Assembly (NCBI GenBank): GCA_036478895.1
Contig: JAZGEV010000069.1
Span: 1-14,301 of the forward strand
Reading direction: 5' to 3'
Origin: S010-17 sp036478895
GTDB taxonomy: Bacteria > Bacteroidota > Bacteroidia > Flavobacteriales > Flavobacteriaceae
Length of the DNA stretch: 14,301 nucleotides
Shown: piece after piece, positions 1-7,445 of the stretch
How positions within the stretch are numbered: position 1 is the stretch's first letter
Layout of the letters: every line of letters starts with the position of its first letter
The notes under the pieces: generated by a model
Databases searched by the model: none
Seen by the model: only the letters and a program-made list of their open reading frames with translations
Told to the model about the DNA's origin: nothing
Program-made: the position numbers and the translations under genes

Positions 1-131
1 GAATATATATGAATAGAAAAATAATTTAGTTAATAATTTAAATTTTTTTAGCAAAAAATATTGATTGTAACTAAATGAAAATCAGTAAAATAAAATAAAT
101 TTTAAATAAATTCAATTTCATAGGTAACAAT

Positions 132-148
132 TTGGCACGCATTTTGTT
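132..148 (+). promoter_or_regulatory. Candidate sigma-54 (-24/-12) promoter for the 47-aa gene
   Basis: The sequence reads TTGGCACG, four bases, then TTGTT. The sigma-54 consensus is TGGCACG-N4-TTGCW. The -24 half is a full match, with GG at 134-135. The G of the -12 element is at 146, exactly 12 bases after the first G of the GG, as required. The only deviation is GT instead of GC at -12. Transcription would start near 158, leaving a leader of about 20 bases before the ATG at 179. No TAnnTTTG box is seen in this interval. A 7-base direct repeat GTAACAA (124-130 and 155-161) flanks the element. No clear activator-binding palindrome is visible in bases 1-120. The match is direct; promoter function is inferred. 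Confidence 0.55.
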
Positions 149-178
149 TTATAAGTAACAACACTAAACAAACTTATT

Positions 179-322
179 ATGAAAGATTTTAAAACTCTAT
201 ACGAAAACGCAAAAAGTAAAGCTAATAACTTTATGATAAAAGGACAAATTTCTGCTTATGTACAAGCTCTTAAAGAAATGAATCAATATAAAAAAATGAT
301 GATAACTGTAATTGCTAATTAA
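179..322 (+). CDS. Small conserved-looking protein of unknown function, 47 aa
   Basis: This is an ATG-to-TAA frame of 47 codons beginning MKDFKTLYENAKSKANNF and ending in TVIAN. I do not recognise a domain. It is rich in lysine, asparagine and methionine, has no signal peptide or transmembrane segment, and could form one or two amphipathic helices (roughly residues 3-18 and 22-45), so a small basic cytosolic protein is likely. It is supported as a real gene by its position: a sigma-54-like promoter about 20 bases upstream and an intrinsic terminator 60 bases downstream make it a self-contained transcription unit. I have an impression of similar short proteins upstream of mutS2 in other Flavobacteriaceae, but this is memory and not checked. 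It could also be a leader or regulatory RNA with a fortuitous frame. Confidence 0.6.
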   Translation: MKDFKTLYENAKSKANNFMIKGQISAYVQALKEMNQYKKMMITVIAN

Positions 323-355
323 AGTAATAACGCTCATTTTTTAAATATTACAATT

Positions 356-375
356 ACAACAAATAATTTTGTTGT
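356..375 (+). repeat. Perfect inverted repeat (hairpin) after the 47-aa gene
   Basis: ACAACAAA and TTTGTTGT form eight perfect base pairs around a four-base loop TAAT. It lies 33 bases after the stop codon and 9 bases before the terminator hairpin at 385. It is AT-rich and has no T-run of its own, so it is more likely an mRNA 3' stabiliser or an accessory terminator stem than an independent terminator. The structure is seen directly; the role is inferred. Confidence 0.5.
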
Positions 376-384
376 CTATATAAA

Positions 385-427
385 TCGCAAACGCATTAAT
401 AATTATGTGTGTTTGCGACTTTTTTTT
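385..427 (+). terminator. Strong rho-independent terminator
   Basis: The arms TCGCAAACGCA and TGTGTTTGCGA pair over 11 bases with one G-T wobble, a twelfth T-G pair is possible, and the stem is followed by C and eight T residues (420-427). It ends the transcript of the 47-aa gene and separates it from mutS2. Confidence 0.85.
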
Positions 428-446
428 GTATTAAATTGTATGTTTG
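412..446 (+). promoter_or_regulatory. Candidate Bacteroidota-type promoter for mutS2
   Basis: TATGTTTG at 439-446 matches the Bacteroidota -7 consensus TAnnTTTG. A TTTG at 412-415, about 23 bases upstream, could serve as the -33 element and would lie in the 3' arm of the terminator stem. Transcription would start near 451-453. This falls downstream of the TTG at 444 and so favours the TTG at 465 as the translation start of mutS2. Confidence 0.5.
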
Positions 447-464
447 CCAACCAAAGTACATAAC

Positions 465-2774
465 TTGAAAACAAACATTTCGCAAAAGACTTTACAAGAT
501 TTAGAATTTCCAATGATATTGGATCGCATTTCTGAATTCTCTAATTCCCATTTAGGAAAAGAAGCTATTTTGAAAATAAAGCCAATGGCTGACATTGAGT
601 TGTTACAAGTAGAATTACACCAAGTTAATGAATATTTAGGTTCGTTTGCAAGTGAAAATTACATTCCAAATCACGAGTTTGAAGAAATTACTAAAGAAAT
701 TCACTTACTTGGTGTTGAAGGAAGCTTTATAGAAAGTACTTCTTTTATTAGTTTGGCAACAATGTCTGATGCTGTAAACACACTAAAATTATTTTTCAAA
801 AAATTAAATGACATTTTTCCAAGTTTACATCAAACCATAGATGTTATTGAATTTACAAAAGAAATAAGTTTGCAAATTACACGTATTATTACGCCGTTTG
901 GTGAAGTAAAAGATAATGCATCTGATGTTCTGTTGGGACTACGAAAATCGTTAAAATTGGTAAAAGGGAAGTTGAGTACCAGTTTTAATAAATCATTAGC
1001 ACACAATGCAAGTGCTGGTTATTTGGACGATATTAGAGAATCGGTTGTTGATAATCAACGCGTTTTGGCGGTTAGTGCAATGTATCGGAAAAAAGTAAAA
1101 GGTAGTATTTTGGGAAGTTCAAAAACGGGTTCAATTGTTTTTATAGCGCCAGAATCTACCATGCAATTTGTCCGTGAATTACGTAGTTTGGAATACGAAG
1201 AGAAAGATGAAATTGTAAAAATTCTTAAGAAATTAACCAACAGTATCCGCCCTTTTAAACCTTTATTGCAAGAATATCAAGAGTACTTATTAACCTTAGA
1301 TGTTATTGCTGCAAAGGCAAAATATGCCAAAGCAATACACGGTTGTTTACCAAAAATATCCAAACATAAAAAAGTAGTATTGCGTGATGCTTATCATCCT
1401 ATTTTATGGGAGAATAATAATGAGAAAAACATAAAAACTATTCCGCAAACGTTGGAATTGAATCCTAAACAGCAAATAATTGTGATCTCTGGACCTAATG
1501 CTGGTGGAAAAAGCATCACTTTAAAAACTATTGGTTTGTTACAAGTGATGTTGCAAAGTGGTATTTTAATACCTGTTCATGAAAAAAGTGAAACCCATAT
1601 ATTTTCTACTATTTTAACTGATATTGGCGACAATCAGTCAATTGAAAATCAACTAAGTACCTATAGTTATCGCTTAAAGAATATGCGTAATTTTTTACGG
1701 AAATGCAATAAAAACACCTTGTTTTTAATTGATGAATTTGGTACAGGATCCGATCCTGAATTAGGTGGTGCTTTAGCTGAAATATTTTTGGAGGAGTTTT
1801 ACCAGAAAAGTGCCTACGGCATTATTACAACGCATTACGCCAATTTAAAGGTGTTAGCCAATGAATTGGACAATGTGGTAAATGCCAATATGCAGTTTGA
1901 TACCAGAACATTGGAGCCTTTGTTTAATCTACAAATTGGACAAGCAGGAAGTTCTTTTACATTTGAAGTAGCTCAAAAGAATGGTATTCCGTTTAGTTTG
2001 ATAAATCGTGCTAAAAAGAAAGTAGAGCGTGAAAAAATACGCTTAGACAAAACCATTTCAAAATTACAAGGCGAACGTAATAAGATGCAAAGAACGCATC
2101 AAAATTTAGAAAAAGAACAAGAAAAAGCAAAATCAGTCACAGAAAAATTAACGGAGAAGCAACAAAAATTACAAGATAAAATAACAGGTTTACAAGAGTT
2201 GTATGATAGCAATCAAAAAATGCTACAAATTGGACGAAAAATCAATGAATTTAGCAATCGGTATTTTCAGAATAATGATAAAAAACAGTTGTTGTCTAAT
2301 TTTCAAAAATGGATTACTATTGAAAAAGTTAATTACATAAAGAAACTGGAAGAGAGTCAAATTAAAAAACCAAAATCTCCTGTAAAATTTGTTAAAAAAA
2401 ATAAATTATCTGATATTAAAACCGAACAAGAGTTACTTCAATTTAAAGTTAAAAACACAGAGAAACCATCCAAAAGAGATTTAAGAATATTAAAGAAAAA
2501 GCAGCAAATAGTTGATAAAAAGCAGCAAGAAAAATTAGCTAAAATTGAGAAAGGTGTTTTAATTGAGGTTGGAAAAGTGCGTCGTTCAAAACAGGAAAAT
2601 GATAGAGTAGTAGCACAACAAAAAGCCAATTATATTTTTAAAGTTGGTGATAAAGTACGTTTGGAAGACAGTAGAACAACTGGAACGGTTGAGAAAATTG
2701 AAAAAAAATGGATTTATGTGAATTTTGGTAGATTAATGAGTAAAACCACTACAGATAAATTGATGTTGGTGTAA
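465..2774 (+). CDS. mutS2: MutS2-family DNA-binding ATPase, without Smr domain
   Basis: MutS2-type ATPase, about 769 aa from TTG 465. The N-terminus (MKTNISQKTLQDLEFP) matches the usual family beginning. The frame can be extended to TTG 444, but that codon lies in the promoter box; no ATG is in frame nearby. The N-terminal third corresponds to the MutS core/clamp region. The ATPase shows Walker A GPNAGGKS (343-350), the QLSTYSYRLKNM segment (about 395-406), Walker B FLIDEFG with D423-E424, and TTHY (455-458). A long charged coiled coil follows (about 505-600). The C-terminus ends in a small beta-rich KOW/SH3-like segment (KVGDKVRLED to TDKLMLV); the Smr nuclease domain found at the C-terminus of Bacillus MutS2 is absent. 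The family acts on recombination intermediates or, in Bacillus, on collided ribosomes; which applies here is not known. Confidence 0.93.
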   Translation: MKTNISQKTLQDLEFPMILDRISEFSNSHLGKEAILKIKPMADIELLQVELHQVNEYLGSFASENYIPNHEFEEITKEIHLLGVEGSFIESTSFISLATMSDAVNTLKLFFKKLNDIFPSLHQTIDVIEFTKEISLQITRIITPFGEVKDNASDVLLGLRKSLKLVKGKLSTSFNKSLAHNASAGYLDDIRESVVDNQRVLAVSAMYRKKVKGSILGSSKTGSIVFIAPESTMQFVRELRSLEYEEKDEIVKILKKLTNSIRPFKPLLQEYQEYLLTLDVIAAKAKYAKAIHGCLPKISKHKKVVLRDAYHPILWENNNEKNIKTIPQTLELNPKQQIIVISGPNAGGKSITLKTIGLLQVMLQSGILIPVHEKSETHIFSTILTDIGDNQSIENQLSTYSYRLKNMRNFLRKCNKNTLFLIDEFGTGSDPELGGALAEIFLEEFYQKSAYGIITTHYANLKVLANELDNVVNANMQFDTRTLEPLFNLQIGQAGSSFTFEVAQKNGIPFSLINRAKKKVEREKIRLDKTISKLQGERNKMQRTHQNLEKEQEKAKSVTEKLTEKQQKLQDKITGLQELYDSNQKMLQIGRKINEFSNRYFQNNDKKQLLSNFQKWITIEKVNYIKKLEESQIKKPKSPVKFVKKNKLSDIKTEQELLQFKVKNTEKPSKRDLRILKKKQQIVDKKQQEKLAKIEKGVLIEVGKVRRSKQENDRVVAQQKANYIFKVGDKVRLEDSRTTGTVEKIEKKWIYVNFGRLMSKTTTDKLMLV

Positions 2775-2782
2775 TTTTTTTA

Positions 2783-3250
2783 TTAATCCAATCGATAAAC
2801 AAATTCTGTAATTTCTTTTTTTCGAGCATTTGCAAATCCAATTTCTGTGCCAATGGATTTAAATCCAGATTTTTCAAGTACTTTTTGAGAACCAACATTG
2901 TCAAATGCAACTCTACCAAAGAGTGGTCTTTTTGTAGCAGTTTTAATAAACTCTTTTAATGCATTTGTTGCAATTCCATTGCCCCAAAATTGTTGGTCTA
3001 TCCAATAAGAAACATTCGTTTCATTCATCATTTCAAAACACACTACGCTTCCAACAATTGTATTATTTTGCCTTATGGTTTTCATGTCTATTTTTGGATT
3101 CCCTACAATTTGAGTCCATTTTTTGAAGTAGGCTTCTTTATCGTTTGGATTTTCTGAAGTAAACGCAGCCATAATAATGCCGTCTTTTTTCGTTTGAAAA
3201 ACGAATAGAGTTTTCAAATCCTCAAGTGTTGTTTTGGTTAACGTAATCAT
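2783..3250 (-). CDS. GNAT-family N-acetyltransferase (RimJ/RimL-like)
   Basis: Single-domain acetyltransferase of 155 aa that would transfer an acetyl group from acetyl-CoA to an amine; the substrate cannot be told from sequence. The frame reaches back to TTG 3259, but the ATG at 3250 is preferred and gives the start MITLTKTTLEDLKTLF. Acetyl-CoA-binding motif A is visible as YWIDQQFWGNGIATNAL (the QxxGxG/A-type loop), and motif B as GSQKVLEKSGF, typical of the RimJ/RimL-like branch. Length is normal for a one-domain GNAT. It converges on mutS2 with only 8 bases between stop codons and lies 76 bases downstream of the DUF349 gene on the same strand; whether it is cotranscribed with it or has a weak promoter of its own is unclear. 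Confidence 0.88.
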   Translation of the reverse strand: MITLTKTTLEDLKTLFVFQTKKDGIIMAAFTSENPNDKEAYFKKWTQIVGNPKIDMKTIRQNNTIVGSVVCFEMMNETNVSYWIDQQFWGNGIATNALKEFIKTATKRPLFGRVAFDNVGSQKVLEKSGFKSIGTEIGFANARKKEITEFVYRLD

Positions 3251-3326
3251 AGTTTTCAAAAATTGTATTATAGTTTAACAAAATACTTTTTTTGTAATAA
3301 ATAGTAAAGAGAAAATTATCTCATTT

Positions 3327-5207
3327 CTATTGTATAATATTACTAAGGTGTTTCATTTTTTGTTTCCAAAGACTTAATTCTTCATTAAGTTTTTCGATGT
3401 TTTTATAAACGTTTTTCACCATTGGATTATCAGGTGATGCATTAGCAAAGAAGCCTAAATTGTTTTCTAATAATTTTACTTCTTTAGTTGTTTCGTCTAT
3501 TTTTTTACGAATAAAATAAGCTTCATTTTCAACTTTTCTAGTATCGTTACTTTCAATAAGTGTATCCATATTGTTTTTAAAACGCAACATAGCAGATTCT
3601 TTTTTATCAAGATCTAGTTTAGAGAATAGCTTGTCTATAACTTTATTGAATTTAGATTCTATAAAACGCATTTTTTGTGGCACTTGACCAATTTTTTTCC
3701 AATCTTGGATATGGTTTTTAACATCGTCAATAGAGACTTTAGTGCCTTCTGTAATTGATGCTTTTAAGGTGTCTAAATAGGCTTTTTTTTCTTCAAAGAA
3801 CACCATTAGTTCTTTATTGGCTTCGTCTTGGTTGGCGTGTAAACGATCAAAAAAGTGATTACAAGCACCTCTAAATTCGTTCCACATTTTGTCTGAAAAT
3901 TTACGTGGTACATGACCAATAGTTTTCCAGTCTGCTTGTAATTTTTTTAAGGTATTACTTGTGTTTTCTAAATCTTCACTATCTTTTAAAGCGATTGCTT
4001 GGTCAATAAGCGCACGCTTTTTATCTAAATTTTCTTGATGTACATTTTTCACATCTTTATAGAAAGCATTTTTATGTTGATTGAATAAGCGCGTAACTTG
4101 CTTTAATTCCTCCCAAATAATATCACTCTTTGCTTTTGGCACTTTACCTATTTTAAAGAATTCATCGCGTAAAGCTTGCATTTCTTTTATTTTATTTTGC
4201 CAAGCATTGTGCGAAGTAATATTTTCTTCAACCAAAGCTTTTATACTTGCAACTACAGCTTCTTTTTTGGGTACATTTTCTTCCCATTTCACTTCTAAAG
4301 CATCAAGAATTTCTTGACGATTAGCATTAATCTCTTTAGTTGCAGCTTTAAATTGATCCCAAATATCTTCTCTAAATTCACGTGCAACAGGGCCAATTTC
4401 CTCTTTCCACATGCGATGTAAAATTTGCAATTCTTTAAACGCTTTGTTTACATCTGTTTCTTTGGCTAATTCTTCAGCTCTGGAAACAATTTTTGTTTTT
4501 TTATCAAGATTATGTTTAAAATCTAAATTTCTAAAATCGGAATTTAAATGTAAAATATCATAAATACGTTGTTCGTGAAAACGGTAATTTTGCCACGTAT
4601 CTTCATTTTTTTCTCTAGGAATTGGACCCGTAGCAAAAAATTCATCACGTAACTTTTTAAAATCACTATATAAGCTACTCTGCTCTGAGTTGGTTTCCAA
4701 AGCTTTTATTTTTTCAATAATACCAGTTTTTATAGTGTAATTGGCATTACGTTGGTCTTCTAATGTTTTATAATGATGTTTTACTTTTTTTCTATAGTCA
4801 TTTATAAATCCGTTAAAAGCATATTTTAGGTCACTTTTAAAATGAAAATCAATTGGATTTCCGCCTTCGGCTTCAAAGGCAGATTTTTTTTCTTCAATAA
4901 AAGTAGTGAATTTTTTATCAAAGCTATTTTTTAAAGCGTCAATATTTTTTTTAATTTTTTGAACCGCTTCATCATTTATTAGATTCTTTAAAGCATCTGT
5001 TAAACCTTCCATAGAAAAACTATCATAATCTTCCATAGGAACATCTTTTGAAGTTTCTTTTTTGTTTGCTGAAGGTGTGTCTTCTGCGTTGTTTGATGAG
5101 GTTTCAATAACTTCGTTATTTGAAGCTTCTGTTGCCAAATTACTTGCAGTTTGCACGTCTTCTTTTGGTGTTTCTTTCTCTGGAGTGTTGTTTGTGTCGT
5201 CTAACAT
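3327..5207 (-). CDS. DUF349-repeat coiled-coil protein
   Basis: 626-aa protein beginning at an ATG. Residues 1-60 are acidic, low-complexity and probably disordered (rich in Glu, Asp, Thr, Ser, Asn). The remainder is charged and mostly helical, with five DUF349-like repeats recognisable by the pattern W/E-xx-G-x-V/I-P-R/K followed by a helix containing W-x-x-F: around 162-219 (TGPIPR), 250-296 (IGPVAREF), 319-384 (IGKVPKAK), 407-456 (IGHVPRKF) and 480-532 (IGQVPQKM). No signal peptide or membrane segment is present, so it should be cytosolic. The biochemical role of DUF349 proteins is not established to my knowledge. It probably has its own promoter (5278-5285) and may read through to the GNAT gene. 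Confidence 0.9.
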   Translation of the reverse strand: MLDDTNNTPEKETPKEDVQTASNLATEASNNEVIETSSNNAEDTPSANKKETSKDVPMEDYDSFSMEGLTDALKNLINDEAVQKIKKNIDALKNSFDKKFTTFIEEKKSAFEAEGGNPIDFHFKSDLKYAFNGFINDYRKKVKHHYKTLEDQRNANYTIKTGIIEKIKALETNSEQSSLYSDFKKLRDEFFATGPIPREKNEDTWQNYRFHEQRIYDILHLNSDFRNLDFKHNLDKKTKIVSRAEELAKETDVNKAFKELQILHRMWKEEIGPVAREFREDIWDQFKAATKEINANRQEILDALEVKWEENVPKKEAVVASIKALVEENITSHNAWQNKIKEMQALRDEFFKIGKVPKAKSDIIWEELKQVTRLFNQHKNAFYKDVKNVHQENLDKKRALIDQAIALKDSEDLENTSNTLKKLQADWKTIGHVPRKFSDKMWNEFRGACNHFFDRLHANQDEANKELMVFFEEKKAYLDTLKASITEGTKVSIDDVKNHIQDWKKIGQVPQKMRFIESKFNKVIDKLFSKLDLDKKESAMLRFKNNMDTLIESNDTRKVENEAYFIRKKIDETTKEVKLLENNLGFFANASPDNPMVKNVYKNIEKLNEELSLWKQKMKHLSNIIQ

Positions 5208-5277
5208 TTTATAATGTTTAAGGGGTCGTTAAAAAATTGATTCTAAATGGCTAAAATACTTTTTTGTGCTAAGATAG

Positions 5278-5285
5278 CAAAGTTA
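5278..5285 (-). promoter_or_regulatory. Candidate -7 promoter box for the DUF349 gene
   Basis: On the minus strand the sequence is TAACTTTG followed by C, a perfect match to TAnnTTTG. No good TTG is seen at the -33 distance. Transcription would start near 5271 and leave a leader of about 64 bases before the ATG at 5207. The box is in the 131-base gap after the acyltransferase gene, which suggests that the DUF349 gene is transcribed separately from the upstream pair. Confidence 0.5.
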
Positions 5286-5338
5286 ATTAGTAATATATTC
5301 ATTAATTGGAAAATAGGTTTTTTTTCTTATCATTTTCT

Positions 5339-6355
5339 TTATCTGGTTTTTGTACTTAAAATAATGAGTACAAAACACAAAATCACGTATAAAAACGCTA
5401 TTGAACTACCAAATAAGCTACCTATAAGAAGGGTTTGTAGAAAATAAAAAACAGGAAAAATTGTAAGTCCTAAGCTGTATTTTGCAGTAGATGTGAACTC
5501 TTTCATTTTTACTTTCGGTTTAAGCCATTTCCAAAAAAGCATTGGAAAAATACTATTTAAAGCCATTAAATAATAAAAAATATTTTTTCTTTTTTTCTTA
5601 TCAACTAGTGTTTCTTTAGTTAAATAATGACCTTTTTTTATATTATCATTTGTAGATTTTGGATCTAGAAATTCGGCACCATTGATATTAGAAATAATAG
5701 TCTCGTAATTTTTTTCATCATCTATATATACTGTTTGACTCACAATTTTTTGATGTACAAACTCAATGAGTTCATTTTTAGATTTTTCAATATCTTTTGC
5801 ATTATAAAAAGACCTTGCAGAAATGGGTTTTCCGTATATAACATGAATTGATTTTGCATAATCAAACGTATTATCATAATTCAAACCAATAGGAATAAGC
5901 ATAATGTCTTTTGTTGGGTTGGCAGCGAGGAAATCAAATGCAATTCGTGTAAAGCCAGCTCTTAATGTACGTACTTTTCGAATAATGTCATGACTGCCTT
6001 CAGGAAAAATAAGCATATTTTTATCTTTATTAAGCAACTCTAAACATTGATCAAATATAGATTCGTTTAGTTTTTTAGAATCTACTCCATCACGTTTTCT
6101 ATAGATTTTGACTAAATGTAATTTTGTTAAAATTTTAGCAGCTAGCTTATTTTTAAATGCACTTGCTCTTGCTAGAAAGTACATGGATTTGTTTGCGGTT
6201 GCTAAAATTAATGGATCCATCATACCGTTTTGATGGTTTGGAAGAAATAGAATTGGTCCTTTTGAAGGGATGTTTTCTCTACCAGTTTCTTTAATTTCCT
6301 TATAAAATAAAAATAAACCTGTTTTTATGTAAGTTTTAACGAGTTGATATAACAT
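5339..6355 (-). CDS. PlsC-like 1-acyl-glycerol-3-phosphate acyltransferase family protein
   Basis: 338-aa membrane-associated acyltransferase of the PlsC/LPLAT family; it probably esterifies a fatty acyl group onto a glycerol-phosphate or lysophospholipid acceptor. Motif I is NHQNGMMD (N40-H41 to D47), an HX5D spacing instead of the HX4D of PlsC, as in a glycerol-3-phosphate/DHAP-acyltransferase-like branch. Motif II-like IYRKRDG is at 84-90, motif III IFPEGSHD at 116-123 with E119-G120, and motif IV-like MLIPIGLNY near 160. A charged middle domain (about 195-260) is followed by hydrophobic segments, with probable membrane spans in about 290-335 at the C-terminus. It starts 9 bases after the stop of the symporter gene, so both are probably cotranscribed. 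The exact acceptor is uncertain. Confidence 0.87.
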   Translation of the reverse strand: MLYQLVKTYIKTGLFLFYKEIKETGRENIPSKGPILFLPNHQNGMMDPLILATANKSMYFLARASAFKNKLAAKILTKLHLVKIYRKRDGVDSKKLNESIFDQCLELLNKDKNMLIFPEGSHDIIRKVRTLRAGFTRIAFDFLAANPTKDIMLIPIGLNYDNTFDYAKSIHVIYGKPISARSFYNAKDIEKSKNELIEFVHQKIVSQTVYIDDEKNYETIISNINGAEFLDPKSTNDNIKKGHYLTKETLVDKKKRKNIFYYLMALNSIFPMLFWKWLKPKVKMKEFTSTAKYSLGLTIFPVFYFLQTLLIGSLFGSSIAFLYVILCFVLIILSTKTR

Positions 6356-6364
6356 ATATGTAAT

Positions 6365-7285
6365 TTAGTTAGTATTTTTTTTGCCCCAATATAGGGATAA
6401 TAATAAGCCTGACACAATATCCCAAATTCCCCAAAAGGCAACTAATAACGCCATGCCGCCCAAGCCATCGAAGAATAAGAAAACTAACATCAAGCCCAAG
6501 CCAGCATTTTGAATGCCAGTTTCAATGGTCAATGTTTTGATATCTTTAAATGATAGTTTAGTCATTTTTGCAGCGTTATAGCCAACAATGTAAAGAAAAA
6601 TATTGTGAATCAATACGATATAGAATACATAATGAATATGCGTTTTAAAAATATCTAAATTGTTAAAGAATGCAACACTTATAAATCCTAAAAAAATTAA
6701 AATGGATATTGGTTTTAATAATTTTGAAATCTTAATGGCATATAAAGGATAAATTTTTCGAATAATCATTCCAAGAAGCAATGGAAGTCCTAAAATCATA
6801 ATAATAATTTTAGCAACTTCAATAGGATGTAGCTTTATGTTTTTTAATATTTGAGAACTAGGCTCATATAAGTTGCCCCAAAAAGATAAATTAATAGGGG
6901 TCATAAAAAGAGCTGCCACAGTGGCAAAAGCAGTTAAGCTTACGGATAATGCGGTGTTGCCCTTTGCTAATTTACTCATAAAGTTAGATACATTCCCACC
7001 TGGACAGGAGGCAATCATTATCATTCCTAGCGCAATACTTGCTTGTGGTTTAAAAATATAGATTAAGCATAGAGTTGCTAGTGGAACTAAGATAAATTGA
7101 GAAAAAATACCAATAAAAACCGATTTAGGTTCTTTTGTCAAATTTTTAAAATCATCAATTGTAATATCAAGTGCTACACCAAACATAATAATGGCTAAAG
7201 TAATGTTAACTATTTTTAGACTGTTTGCATCAAAATGAATTTGAATTTGATCTAAGGTTTGATATGTGTTTGAAAATGGAATCAA
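6365..7285 (-). CDS. Bile acid:sodium symporter (BASS) family transporter
   Basis: 306-aa integral membrane protein with about 8-10 hydrophobic segments and an extended family resemblance to BASS/ASBT transporters, which import organic anions with sodium. Characteristic segments are IIMFGVALDI (33-42), the CPGGNVSNFMSKLAKGN crossover loop followed by LSVSLTAFAT, and IETGIQNAGLGLML in the C-terminal half; these Gly/Asn/Gln-rich stretches form the sodium sites in the family. The substrate is unknown and need not be a bile acid. The start is TTG 7285, because no in-frame ATG lies before the first membrane segment; Met34 would be inside it. A degenerate TAGTATTG box on the minus strand (7312-7305) could place transcription start about 13 bases upstream. 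It is first in a pair with the acyltransferase. Confidence 0.88.
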   Translation of the reverse strand: MIPFSNTYQTLDQIQIHFDANSLKIVNITLAIIMFGVALDITIDDFKNLTKEPKSVFIGIFSQFILVPLATLCLIYIFKPQASIALGMIMIASCPGGNVSNFMSKLAKGNTALSVSLTAFATVAALFMTPINLSFWGNLYEPSSQILKNIKLHPIEVAKIIIMILGLPLLLGMIIRKIYPLYAIKISKLLKPISILIFLGFISVAFFNNLDIFKTHIHYVFYIVLIHNIFLYIVGYNAAKMTKLSFKDIKTLTIETGIQNAGLGLMLVFLFFDGLGGMALLVAFWGIWDIVSGLLLSLYWGKKNTN

Positions 7286-7376
7286 GATGTAAATATAAAA
7301 AAAACAATACTAATTGATTGATTGTGTTTAATTCGTTTTATTTCAGATTCAGTTTTTTAATTTTTTTTGTGTAAAT

Positions 7377-7384
7377 TAATTTTG
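7377..7384 (+). promoter_or_regulatory. Candidate -7 promoter box for the DUF6913 gene
   Basis: TAATTTTG matches TAnnTTTG. It lies in the 160-base divergent gap between the symporter and the DUF6913 gene. Transcription would start near 7390 with a leader of about 55 bases. There is no convincing -33 TTG, and in such AT-rich DNA the match could be chance. Confidence 0.35.
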
Positions 7385-7445
7385 AACAAAACGTATAAAA
7401 AATGAAATATAGTTTTAAATTTGCTTTAAATATAAGTTTAACTAT

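Noticed and set aside
60..122. Very short hydrophobic minus-strand frame (MKLNLFKIYFILLIFI)
   Set aside because: Only 16 codons, no promoter or terminator around it; expected by chance in AT-rich DNA.
440..463. ATG at 440 as start of mutS2 or of a leader peptide
   Set aside because: It is out of frame with mutS2, ends after seven codons, and lies in the promoter box.
3251..3259. TTG start at 3259 for the GNAT gene
   Set aside because: An ATG three codons downstream gives the family-like N-terminus MITLTKTTLEDL; the extension adds only MKT.
3310..3323. Imperfect hairpin GAGA/TCTC after the DUF349 gene
   Set aside because: Four G+C-poor pairs with a mismatch and no adjacent T-run in the direction of transcription.
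5247..5447. 66-codon plus-strand frame in the gap upstream of the DUF349 gene
   Set aside because: More than half of it overlaps the acyltransferase C-terminus on the other strand, its composition is that of an antisense shadow, and the gap is better explained by the minus-strand promoter box.
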